64,000 nucleotides of DNA from Glandiceps talaboti. Taxonomy: Eukaryota; Hemichordata; Enteropneusta; Spengelidae. Position numbers and translations under genes: made by a program. Location of the stretch: the NCBI RefSeq assembly GCF_964340395.1, contig NC_135561.1, forward strand, positions 8,575,732-8,639,731, written 5' to 3'. This document shows, one piece after another, positions 22,951 through 33,839 of this stretch. The number at the start of each line of letters is the position of its first letter. The stretch's first letter is position 1. The notes beneath the pieces were generated by a model. That model did no database searches, was not told the DNA's origin, and was given only the letters and a program-made list of their open reading frames with translations.

Positions 22951-23820
22951 ATACACACGCAGTCTAACCACCTACCCAGCATCATCAAGAACATATCGTC
23001 AGCCATCGGCCGTAGAATTTCCGACATATCATCCGACGAACACATCTTCAACCAGGCAGCCCCACTGTACCAAAATGCACTAAAAACCAGCGGCCACAAA
23101 GAGAACATCACGTACACCAGCACCCCGACGCAGAAAAACAAGAAAAACAGAAATAGAAACACCATCTGGTTTAACCTACCATACAGCAAAAACGTAGCCA
23201 CCAATGTAGGCAAACGATTCCTCAACCTAATCGCAAAACATTTCCCAGCAGACTCTAAGTTACACAAAATATTCAACAGAAACAATGTCAAAGTCAGTTA
23301 TAGCTGCATGCCAAACATGGCTACCATAATCAAAGCGCATAACGCCACCATCTCCAACAGCGAAACTAAACCCACTCAAAAACCTTGTAATTGCAGACAG
23401 AAAGACACCTGCCCTTTGAACGGCGAATGCCAAACGGAAAACATCGTATACCAAGCCACCGTCCACGGAAAACAAACAAAAGTATATATCGGTCTAACAG
23501 AGAACAACTTCAAACAGAGATACGCCAACCACAAACAGTCATTCAAACATGAAAAACACGAAAACAGCACAGAACTATCAAAACACATTTGGAAACTGAA
23601 AAGAAACAATGAGCCTTTTTCCGTATCCTGGTCCATCAGCAAGACAGCCCAAGTATACACCAATAAAACAAAACGATGCAACCTGTGTTTAACCGAAAAA
23701 CTAACTATTATTAAAGCAGCCAAAAGCTCCACACTAAACAAAAGAACTGAGTTGATATCCAAATGCCGACACGAGAATAAGTTTTATTTGTCCAACTTCA
23801 ATAGAGCACCTATCACCTAA
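22945..23820 (+). CDS. PLE GIY-YIG endonuclease region (partial protein)
   Basis: A single open frame of about 290 codons ending in TAA. It opens in the inverted terminal repeat without a natural start. Order of features: LPSIIKNISSAIGRRISD linker, NTIWFNLPYSKNVATNVGK, FNRNNVKVSYSCMPNM, a Cys cluster (CNCRQKDTCPLNGEC), then the GIY-YIG nuclease fold with VYIGLTENNFKQRYANH and ELSKHIW. It closes with CNLCLTEKLTIIKA and ISKCRHENKFYL. In PLEs this domain follows the reverse transcriptase and nicks the target. The open frame over its whole length suggests a fairly recent copy. Confidence 0.85.
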   Translation, partial: KYIHTQSNHLPSIIKNISSAIGRRISDISSDEHIFNQAAPLYQNALKTSGHKENITYTSTPTQKNKKNRNRNTIWFNLPYSKNVATNVGKRFLNLIAKHFPADSKLHKIFNRNNVKVSYSCMPNMATIIKAHNATISNSETKPTQKPCNCRQKDTCPLNGECQTENIVYQATVHGKQTKVYIGLTENNFKQRYANHKQSFKHEKHENSTELSKHIWKLKRNNEPFSVSWSISKTAQVYTNKTKRCNLCLTEKLTIIKAAKSSTLNKRTELISKCRHENKFYLSNFNRAPIT

Positions 23821-23952
23821 ACTAAACCCATTAACTAACGGAACATCAAAGCCCAACATGTAACAACCCGCCAACACTTACTTGTCCGCACCCAATAACT
23901 CACACAATAACAACCAACACCCCCACACATACAACACCTACCCACCGACACA

Positions 23953-24149
23953 GACAATAGTGATGGTATTTCTATTGTCTGCACTCTATATATACACACA
24001 GACAATAGTGATGGTATTTCTATTGTCTGCACTCTATATATACACACACACCCAGAGAGTAGAAACCAGCAGTTGTCTGATGATCGCGCAATGCGTGAAA
24101 CTCCGATCGGGTTACAACCAAGAAAGAGTTCCAGTACTACCAAAACTAT
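23953..24149 (+). repeat. PLE terminal repeat, right
   Basis: Inverse of 22773-22950. It begins with two tandem copies of a ~47-bp unit (gacaatagtgatggtatttc and following bases, at 23953 and 24000) and contains the plus-strand hammerhead at 24072-24118. Confidence 0.88.
24072..24118 (+). ncRNA. Hammerhead ribozyme motif (right PLE repeat)
   Basis: Same core as the left motif: GUUGU, CUGAUGA, stem II CGC/GCG, GAAA, stem III, UU cleavage site, ACAAC. Stem III differs: between GAAAC and GUU lie a few extra bases (ccgatcgg), which can extend the helix by a CC/GG step with a GAUC loop and one bulged U. The changes keep pairing possible. Confidence 0.8.
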
Positions 24150-24204
24150 TACGCTCTGCCACTGCGGTATAGAGCACTGTCTTAGCAGATTGATACTCAC
24201 CGAG

Positions 24205-24205
<1 letters not shown>

Positions 24206-24274
<69 letters not shown>
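24206..24274. repeat. (AT)n microsatellite after the PLE
   Basis: An AT run of about 70 bases directly after the PLE tail word caccgagtt. Confidence 0.95.
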
Positions 24275-24276
<2 letters not shown>

Positions 24277-24285
24277 TTCATGATA

Positions 24286-24531
<246 letters not shown>

Positions 24532-24577
24532 GACCCAAATATTTCGAAGAGACTGAGCTCCTCTTCATCGGTGGGTC
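24532..24577 (-). ncRNA. Hammerhead-like motif, degenerate
   Basis: On the minus strand: GACCCA, then CCGAUGA (one base from CUGAUGA), stem II GAAGAG/CUCUUC with a 9-base loop, GAAA, a very short UAU segment, and UGGGUC pairing with the first strand. The layout is that of a hammerhead but the conserved U4 is C and stem III is almost absent. It is probably inactive or a variant. Confidence 0.4.
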
Positions 24578-24858
24578 TCCAGTTCTGTCAAGCAAGTTCT
24601 GTTACACTTTAAATACTGCAGACAGTGGTTATTGTCATGCAAATTAGTGTTCTTGTCTTGGAATGGTATGAATATTACACTCAGCCAACTGTGGAATACT
24701 GGTGACTACTGGTTGCTATGTTACTGTTTTCTATTGATGCCATTGGTGAGTGTGTCTAGTTTTTTTATCCACAATGATTCACGTAGTTGACGGTAGGTTT
24801 TATCTAAACAGCAATTGGTTCCAAATTGGGCAGAAACTTTGCATGCACATACATGGGT

Positions 24859-25005
24859 ACATGGGAAGACGAATTAGAGCGGAAAAGCCAAGACAAGCCA
24901 CTAGTACAATGGAGATATATCGATGACATTTGGGGACTCTGGACACATGGAGAAGAATCACTTTTACAATACCACAAGCTACGATACGGATGTAGAGCTC
25001 GATAA
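24859..25005 (+). pseudogene. PLE reverse-transcriptase fragment
   Basis: A short frame with TWEDELERK, KPLVQWRYIDDIWGLWTHGE and LLQYHKL. The YIDD box after W.R and the WTHG that follows are the catalytic region of PLE reverse transcriptases. Only this piece of the domain is present. Confidence 0.72.
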
Positions 25006-26109
25006 ATAAATGAAGCAAAGGTGTTTTCAAAGTTTTATTAGAATCTACTCCAGGACTGTACATGCCCAATCATTGTTTTTTTTTAAAACTATTTTCAGTG
25101 AAAATACTGTTGGTTGTCGACATGTCTGATAGAAAATATCATACTCCAGTTACAGCTAGCACAACTTTAATTGATTGTAGTTTTTAAAAGAAATGAATTC
25201 ATTATTTTTAGTAGCGTTTTTGTGAGCTTACTTATTTAGCCATACCTAGTGTGGACCATATAATATAACGTTGTCACTGTGCCAAGTCTAGTCACCATGC
25301 AAGAAATGAGAGACGTCCATAGAAAGTAATCGCTTTGAAGCAAATCGTACAATGTACAAATAAATAAGAAACACAGTAAATAGATTACAAACCGTCACCG
25401 TTGCTAGCCATCTTGTACTGCTTTCGTTAATGGTATCACCTCTGAGACAACAAAACTTCCACGTTACCAAAAAGCCTTCAACTGAAGTTTCCGTCTAGAC
25501 TTCTAACAGTGATAAATGATGGTAATGTCACCAGAACGTTCCATTCAATGTTATGTAGAGGGACGAGTAACATGTATATTTCTTCTGGAGGGACTGAAAC
25601 TTATAAAACTAGTTTGGTATTGAATTTACTTCTGAACTTCGCGACCACATTATGATGAAAAGGGAGAAATAATGTGCTGTAGTGTAAACCCGGTAACATT
25701 GGCAGCATAGATCTAAATTGTTGGAATAGGGGAAAGCTTGACGAAGTAATGTCCCATATGATAAATGGAATGTTCGACGGTGCTCTGACAAGTCACGCTC
25801 CCCGTGTGCGTGAGAATGTTCATTATTACACATGTTATAAGTCACAATAATTCAGCCTGAGTAAAGGACGAACATCATAGGGTAATGATTTGTATCACCC
25901 CACTGTGTACGTCAGAAATAAAACCGGCATTTTCATTGTTGACTATGCAAATGAGATAAATTGAGATAAAATAGATCCTAATACAAAACCAATCCCTGCT
26001 GAAAATAAGCAAATAAATTCATTTGTTTCTAAGCACATACCAATCTTTCAGATTGTTACACAATATTTGAAAAAAAATATTTGTTGGTTCATAAAGTGTT
26101 TCACTACAT

Positions 26110-26915
26110 TTCTTGACCATTGCAAGTTCTGAAGTATATAACTATGCAAATTAGTTCACTGCAAAGAAATATTTTTATTAAAAACTTTAATTACCGAAGC
26201 ATAGCCCAGAGAAGAACAAAAACATATCACAAGCTTCTTAAATATTACAAACCTTCAAGTAGCGGTCGTCTATTTCAATATGGCAAAAGCCTAAATGAAG
26301 ACTTTCGATCGTCAACAGTTAGTTACAGAATTGAAAGTCTGTGGATGTGACAAAACAACTGGTCAGGAGTGTGTTGGTAGTTTTTCAAGGGTAGCGGAGA
26401 AAATGTCCATGTCACTACAGGAAAGAGTGTGTGGACAACATTTTGTGCAATTGGTGAATTCATAGATCATTGATGGGTGGTCTATGTTAAAGCATATTAA
26501 CAATAGATTTCGTTTAGATTTCAAAATCCATTCAAGAGATTTCGAAAAGGACCGTACACAAGCGGAGTTGCTAAAACACAAACTCCATGATCACATCTGT
26601 TGTAAGTATTCATTGCAGACTTGAATGCCGTGTATATGTTTTGTTGTATTGTCATGTGTGTTGGCGATTTTTCGCCCAAAACTCAACAATTAATCTATAC
26701 ACTGAAAGTTTATTTTTAGGACCAGACAGACTATTACGTTGCATTATATAAGCTTACACTCGAAAAATGTGATGTTACAACATGACAAACTTTCACAGAC
26801 ACAGACAAACTGATAGAAAGAGTCGTGTGAACCACAGACAAGTACATTATGTGCATGAACCTACATCAGAGGGGCCTGGTGTTGTTTTTGTATCAATATT
26901 TGTCAGTTTTGATAG
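26110..26915. other. ~800-bp block present only in copy B
   Basis: Copy A passes from tttcactata directly to tagtgataagaag (3680-3695). Copy B has about 800 extra bases between the matching words. The block shows no recognisable coding motif or terminal repeat. It may be an insertion in B or a deletion in A. Confidence 0.7.
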
Positions 26916-27617
26916 TGATAAGAAGTAGACTTTTTTTTCGTTCTGATCAAAGGCGTTTCTATATAATTCCTGCAATCATATGTACAAATATACAATATAT
27001 ATCAAAATTAATTTATATGTATACATATAATGCGAATATTGATTAACGTTCAGTATATATGCAAATGTCATGGGAGGGTCACGTTTTACAAAATGGGACA
27101 AAGGGGAGGGTCACTTTTTACGAATGGAGAATGGGGGGTCATGTTTTTTACCCAAGATTTCTCACTCTAAAATTGAAAAATAACATTATTAGCCTGTATG
27201 CCCTTGACATTTGTAACAATGTTGTGTAGAAACCCGGTGGCGCTTAACTTCAGTACGCAGTGCCTCAGCATGGAATTTGTGACGTCAATCATAACACTTT
27301 TAACATTGCAAAGTTAGATTTATAGTATCAATGTACACATTACGACGCTAAGATCATTACCATGTATTATGTACTATACCCAAAATCGTTTGCCAGTCCA
27401 GCTGTTATATTGAGGCAACGATCTCTCTCTCTTAAGCTTCTTCGTAGTGTTTTTAATTATTCTGCGACCCTTAGTCTGTCAAAATCTTCAGCAAGATTCA
27501 AAGACCGTGTTGTAATTATAATGTGTTTTTATTGGTGACTTTTTTTCTTTTTTCTTTTGATTTATTTGGTGACTTAGAAGTCCATTGAGTTGGCAAGTCC
27601 CAATAATCAATAGATAA

Positions 27618-27679
<62 letters not shown>

Positions 27680-27705
27680 ATCATCACCATCATCATCATC
27701 ATCAT
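27618..27705. repeat. (CTA)n(ATC)n microsatellite, copy B
   Basis: The counterpart of 6021-6096, with an added ATC run at its right end. Confidence 0.95.
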
Positions 27706-27820
27706 ACGGGGGTGCGCGGCCCAAGTTGAAACCATCTACTTATGCGCTATTCCGCAAAAATAGACCAATTGTTGATTTCCCGGAACAAACAGACCCTTAG
27801 TTAAGGACTACATATGGCAG

Positions 27821-30800
27821 CCCCCGGGTTGCATCTCATCATGCATGCATATTACGGATTGTCGCGTAAAAGAAAAATCTTGGGGGGAAATCTTCCAGTC
27901 ATTTACCTTTATTCTTTTGATGTTAAGATATTTCTAAAGTATGGGGACGTTTCCTGTGTTATCGACCCATGATTAGGGAATTTTCAGATAAAAAGTCGAC
28001 CCATGTTTAGGGATGTTTTCATGAAAAAGTGACCGACTTGGGCGGCACATACCCGTACACTTTTCTATAGGAGTACACCCCCTGGGAATTAGTCTTTCTC
28101 CAACGTAACGTCATGTATGTGAAAATTGGTGGTTGAGGGCGTTCTACCACTCATGCTGGGACGTAAATTTTCAGTTTTAACCGAGCTATTATTTCTTTTC
28201 ATTCATTTTCACTGTTTCAGTTATCTTGATTCAATTTAGAGATTAATTCTCAAATTTTTTTTTTTTTAAAACCGGAATGTAGGACTGTTCGTGATATCTG
28301 AGTATTGAAATATGAAAATACCTAATCTTGAGAGTCGTGTCGTACGTTTACGCATGCGTCAATGAATCGGACACGCACATGAAATGGAAGCAGAAAGTTT
28401 TATTTGTTATTTTGTGAAAAGGTTGAAATGTTGCACTGAAAGAGATTGTAAAATGCATTGCATAGATAAAGAATATTAATATACAAAATGTTGAATAGTG
28501 GTAACATATATTTTTATAACCCAATCTCAGAACAAACAACCACGATATCGACACCGCATACATTTATACGAAGGTCTTCTGCAAAGTTCAAATCTCAGTA
28601 AACCTCGAAGTTACACCTTGTCAGGGCGCCCTCGGACATCGAATCCCTTTTTAGAAACAAGGCCGTTGAGAGCGCAAAGTGACACGGTGTATCCTGCAGT
28701 CTAACGCAAATACAAGTCTGTCCTACTTTGATTATTACTAACTTACACAGCTCAAAAGTTGTCTATGCGACCAGTAATGATATAATACTACGGAAATTGT
28801 TCTATCGGCAAACTAATACAAACTAAAACTATATATTTGTATATGATAGCTTACACAGGGGACACAGTACCTAGGTTATACCTCAGACCACTGATGGTCT
28901 GAGGTTATACTGAAGCAATACAATCCCAACAATCTGATTATCTTGTCTAATCTATCTCGGTTACCCAGACTCTCGCCGCTGGGGGCTCTGCCTACGAGAC
29001 CTCCCCAAACGAGATATCACAATAATAGTTTTAGTCTGTGACAGTTTTGCAAATGTACAGTTGTCGTGTGAATGTCAACTGTATTGCAATCTGTAGATTC
29101 ATTACAAAGAGGTACACTGCCTCAAACTTTAAACTTTGCGGTTTCCTGCTGTTTGATGTTTCCTAGTCCGTCGTACATACACTACACTAATCTACTGACT
29201 CGAGTGTGCTTAGTATTTAACCCAGGCAATAAACTATTATCAATAATGAATGCATTTTTATTCAGTGATGTAAACAAATGACGTCATCGCTCTATTTGTA
29301 CCATAAGCCAGTAATAATAGTAGATTATTTTGTTATGAACCAAAACCCCAAGATTTGTATATCAGCCCTACTTTACAAGTATTTGATTATCTAGCCATGC
29401 AAATGGGTACCTGGTGGGACGAAATTGTTATGGTATTGATTTACAAAAAACTTAACTGTACCCAGAGTAGTAAATGCTATATCTTACCCAAGATAACATT
29501 GTATATACCACGTTGCCCCTGACAACCGATGTCGGCTCGCAAGGGGGTTAGAATATGCCGCGATGATATCCTACTAAAGGGTTGAGAAGATAGCGTCATT
29601 TAAACGGTTTTTTTCTCGGATGAAAATACGTACACTAAACCGCTATGAAACTATTAGTATTCTAGTGTAATGTTAATGTCAAATGCATGCCTTAGATTGC
29701 AGTAGAAATAGTCTTCTAGCAATTTTAGCAGAAAAGTTGATGGTATAATAATGCGCATGCGTACCTGAATATTTGCGTGTACTTATAATAAATGTCAACA
29801 AATTGTTTATATACATAATTATGCCTAAATACCCATTTTGATATGGTTACGTATTCTCCCTGACTAAAATACTACATATATATGTTTATATTAAGCAAAA
29901 AATTCCCCAAAACTCAACCACATCTCACGCCCCTTCAAAATGGCCCTATGGGTGAGACTTTGGTATCTATTTTGTATTTCAATTAATAAAATAACTTCTT
30001 CTTTTTTTTGTAATTGAAAGACAACGTGAAACAACATATACAAAGCCCGTGCTTGTAATAAAAAGTTTGTTATAGTAGGCAGCTATTTATAAACAAACCC
30101 CAGACACAATTCTTTTCGTTTTTTTTTCTGCAATTATTGACTTGGTTTATATTGTTTCATGTTGTCTTTTTAATTAGAAAAACACAGTAAAAGTTGATTA
30201 ATTAATTAATTAAAGATCCAATTCTTCACCCCATATAACCACATTAATTAAGATTTAAATTATTAATTGTACAATTCAAAAACACATTTCGATCTATTTT
30301 GGGGTGTTATTTTCTTAGCAAATGTGAGAAATTTTTACATCATAATCTTTGGTTATCTTTGTCAAAACTTACACTTTACAAGTGAAAATACTACAAAATA
30401 ATAATTGTTATCCAAGGTTTGTGAAATGTTGCATTTTTATCACCAAAATATCAAAACCTGAAAATAGATCAGAAGGTGTTCTAATCAAAATTGTGATGGA
30501 AAGCTCTTTTGTTGTGGTATTGATTCATAAATATGTATAACTTAAAATGGTGACTGAAGAAATCAACAACTGGTAAACCATAATTTTAGTCAATAAAAAT
30601 CCTATGAATTAGAATTTGTTTTCTCACTGACCTAGAAACAAAAAGTTAATTAAAACTTCTGAAATGTTAATGATCAAATTTAAATATTTCGTAAAAGTAA
30701 CATTATTAGAAATACAAATATTATTATGATAGTTGTAAGAATAGTCCTAAATTTGTATAAAATGATTATTAAATTAAATTATAAATTTGCATGCTAAAAT

Positions 30801-31376
30801 TCATATTTGTAAGCTTGTTAAAACTTCAAAAGATAATACATTTCTTATTAATTCTAGATTACTGGTGCAAAGCCTAAATACTAATATGTAGTGGATACCA
30901 ACTTATCATAACACCAACATACAAAGACCTATTGTTCTCTGTCTAGAGTCACGTGATATGACTTCTTTTCTTTTAGTTTTTACTGTCCATATCGGCAATT
31001 TAGTATTCAGTAAAAAAGCAAAAATGCACAATGTATGAACAAAATGTTTGATTTGATAAAACCGACTATCGTACTTATCCTTACTGAGATGGAAATGTTA
31101 TTATTAATCATATTGCTATGTTACTTTGTTACTTGTGCTTTACTAAAAAGAAATATTTGTTCATTGAATGAATCATTTGGTGACAAAATTTGGAGTACTA
31201 AATATCAAAATTACGATCTGTCTATTACCAATATTTAGTCGTTTTCTGTACAAACAATAACTTATAGGTCTAGAATTTAAAAAGTGTGACACAGTTGTTT
31301 CAAAAGTAATTTTCGTTCTTAATTCAATTTGATTTCTTTTTCACTTTTGGATTATTGGCGGTCGAGTTGGTTGCTT
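27821..31376. other. Gene-free stretch
   Basis: Mostly AT-rich, especially 29,840-31,300. A 10-bp hairpin (cctcagacca with its complement) sits at 28881-28904. No coding, RNA or mobile feature could be supported. Confidence 0.55.
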
Positions 31377-31604
31377 GTCGGTGGCCGAGTGGTTAAACCA
31401 CTTGCGCTTGCCTCTTACTACTGCGGTCGGAGTTTGAACCCATTCTGGGTTTGTTTAGATTTATAATGCTGTAAGTAAGAAGAGCGTCGTTTAGTTTGAC
31501 TCTACTGAACAATGCAGGTTTTCCCTGGGTACTCCGGTTTCTTCCTGCACTAACACTGAACCTTCCTCCTGTTATTTGACAATGCCTGTTGGATGGTAAA
31601 TGAA

Positions 31605-31639
<35 letters not shown>

Positions 31640-31680
31640 ATACATAGATAGATAAATAAATAAATAAATAAATAAATTTA
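31377..31680 (+). mobile_element. tRNA-derived SINE
   Basis: The head resembles a tRNA: an A-box-like gtggccgagtggttaa at 31381-31396 and a B-box-like gagtttgaaccc near 31430-31441, about the spacing of a Pol III promoter. The body contains caggttttccctgggtactc followed by cggtttcttcctgcac, a conserved central word seen in many invertebrate SINEs. It ends in an (AAAT)n tail at 31599-31679. Box mismatches and the tail argue against a working tRNA gene. Confidence 0.75.
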
Positions 31681-32429
31681 ACCCTTTGTAATAACGTGTT
31701 TTTAGTTATAGTGAAAAAAAATTCAAGTTGTATCGTGTGAATTTTTTAAAAATCTTAAAGTTTGTCACGATTCAATGACAGTATTAGATTACCCAGTATG
31801 TCTATAGAATTACTATATATGCCATGCTTTAGACTCAGAGTTAAGTTTTGTTATACTTTGTTGTGACTAATGCCAAACAGTTATTGATATTATTCTATTC
31901 CGAGGTAACGTCATCCAAAGATTCATGTTGAACTCAAAAGTAATCGGAGCTTGGAAATACTGTGAAAGAAATGAAACACTGTTGAAGGTAGAATGTACCA
32001 ATTTCCCTGAATATATATTTAAAGTTATTAATTTAAAAAAATCTGTTTAAAGTTATTAAAATCTCTCCATAACACAGCTTGTTCTTGGTCCTTTATGTGT
32101 AATTTAAGAATTTTGTTGGTGTATGGTACTGTTTTTAAGGAAATTGACAACCCTGTGTTGTTTCCATAGTTACTTGGCGGTCATGTCGGATTCTCAGTAA
32201 AATTGCTTAGTTGTCATATCACTTTGACCTTTAAGTTTCAAAAGTTTGCACAGTTATCCTCCACAGGAAATGAGCTTGAATTGTCTTGAACGAAGTAACA
32301 ATAAAAGTTTGATACTTTAATTTTAAAACCCGAGTTTCTTATACATTAATAGGGAAATTAAACCCCCTAAACTCGCCTGAAAGATACAACCGTGGGACCT
32401 ATCTATTTTCACTTTCAACTTATCGTGTT
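31681..32429. other. Sequence downstream of the first CUB/LDLa gene
   Basis: No gene recognised. The word gaagtaacaataaaa near 32290 recurs in similar context at 42085-42100, possibly a weak dispersed repeat. Confidence 0.45.
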
Positions 32430-33779
32430 CTATAAATAACTCTTAACGCTATCTTCTTTGACAGTGTCATCCGCATCGGCTGAACTCCCTGCTGCTTCAA
32501 CGTCCTCGTTCCGGGATTGATTTTCTTGTCTCTCACCCGTATCTTCATTGTCCTTAGACATTTGTTTCAATTGTTCTTGATGCACCATTCTCTCTCGTCT
32601 GCTTTTCATTATTTTGTACTTCTTCTGGTATTTCTTTACAACGGGTGGATGGGTGTAGTACCACATAAACAGACCACACATTAGCACCAATAAGACAGCA
32701 CAGATAGAGGAAATTACAATATCAACGGTACTAAGTGTACTCCAAGGCACTTGAATAGAAAATATGAATGACAAAGAAATGTTTATAAATATGACGAGAC
32801 CAAATAAATCGGTTTAAATGTTAAGTTCATCTATTCATATTTTGTTTGTTTCTTTGTTGTCCCCCCCGCCTCTCCACCCGTCAATCCATCATTCATTCCA
32901 TCCATCCATCCATCCATCCATCCATCCATCCATCTATCTATCCATCTATCCATCCATCCATCCATCCATCCATCCATCCATCCATCCATCCATCCCTCTA
33001 TTCAATGTATGCTTTTCCGATTCTGTTCTGTTCTGTTCCGACCCTTCCCTTCCCTTCCCTCCCCTTCCATTCCATTCCATTCCATTCCATTCCATTCTAT
33101 TCTATTCTATTCTATTCTATTCTATTCTATTCTATTCTATTCTATTCTATTCTATTCTATTCTATTCTATTCTATTCTATTCTATTTAACCATGTATGTA
33201 AAATGAATGATTGGCCGTTTACAGCATTTTTACACACGAAAATACCCTTTTTTGTAAACTAAAAGAGAGCGCCCTACCATAAAACATAAAACAGATGCAC
33301 TCACCTGCTCCGCAAACGCTTTCTTCCTCATCTTTGCCATCTATGCAGTCTTCTTTCCCATTGCATACATTATCTCTTTCTAGAATACGGTCATTGTCAC
33401 ACACAAATGTACAGGATAAATCTAAAGAGAGGTATCAAACTTTTAATACTTCAAATAATGACGTCGTAGCCATGACGACAATCAGTGATGTGTCTATTCA
33501 CTATTACCATGCAAATTAGAATATTTGGGATAATGTTTGTTGATTGTCCAGATAAGATGAGACGATTAGTTGAACACAGTTTTCATCCCTAGTTCTCAGC
33601 ACGACCATCGATTTGTACGCCACTCTATCGAGATACTTATATCGCGGAGTGATGTGTTTTCCCTCTACACCAAATGTCATTAAGAGAACAGGTCGATAAG
33701 AAATGTTCCACAGTCTACTGTCATTTCAACTAGGTCAGGCACCTTAGTTGTGACTTGAACTGGTTACATTAATACGACG

Positions 33780-33839
<60 letters not shown>

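Larger units (their letters stand above)
22773..24200 (+). mobile_element. Penelope-like retroelement with inverted terminal repeats and hammerheads
   Basis: A 5'-truncated PLE. Its left end (22773-22950) is the reverse complement of its right end (about 23953-24149), sharing words such as ttttggtagtactgg and gacaatagaaataccatcac. Between them lies an open frame for the GIY-YIG endonuclease part; the reverse-transcriptase part is absent. Each terminal repeat contains a hammerhead ribozyme motif, a known property of PLE terminal repeats. After the right repeat comes a tail (gctctgccactgcggta, gagcactgt) matching the tail of the older remnants, then an AT run. It is absent from copy A, so it inserted after the duplication or was lost there. 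Confidence 0.85.

Noticed and set aside
22639-22971. Long minus-strand frame rich in IY repeats
   Set aside because: It is translation of the (AT)n run and PLE terminal repeat, not a gene.
31381-31445. Possible tRNA gene
   Set aside because: No full cloverleaf or clear acceptor stem, mismatched B box and a SINE body with (AAAT)n tail follows.
32818-33262. Open frames with HPSI and ILFYS repeats
   Set aside because: Translation of CCAT and TTCTA microsatellites in an intron.
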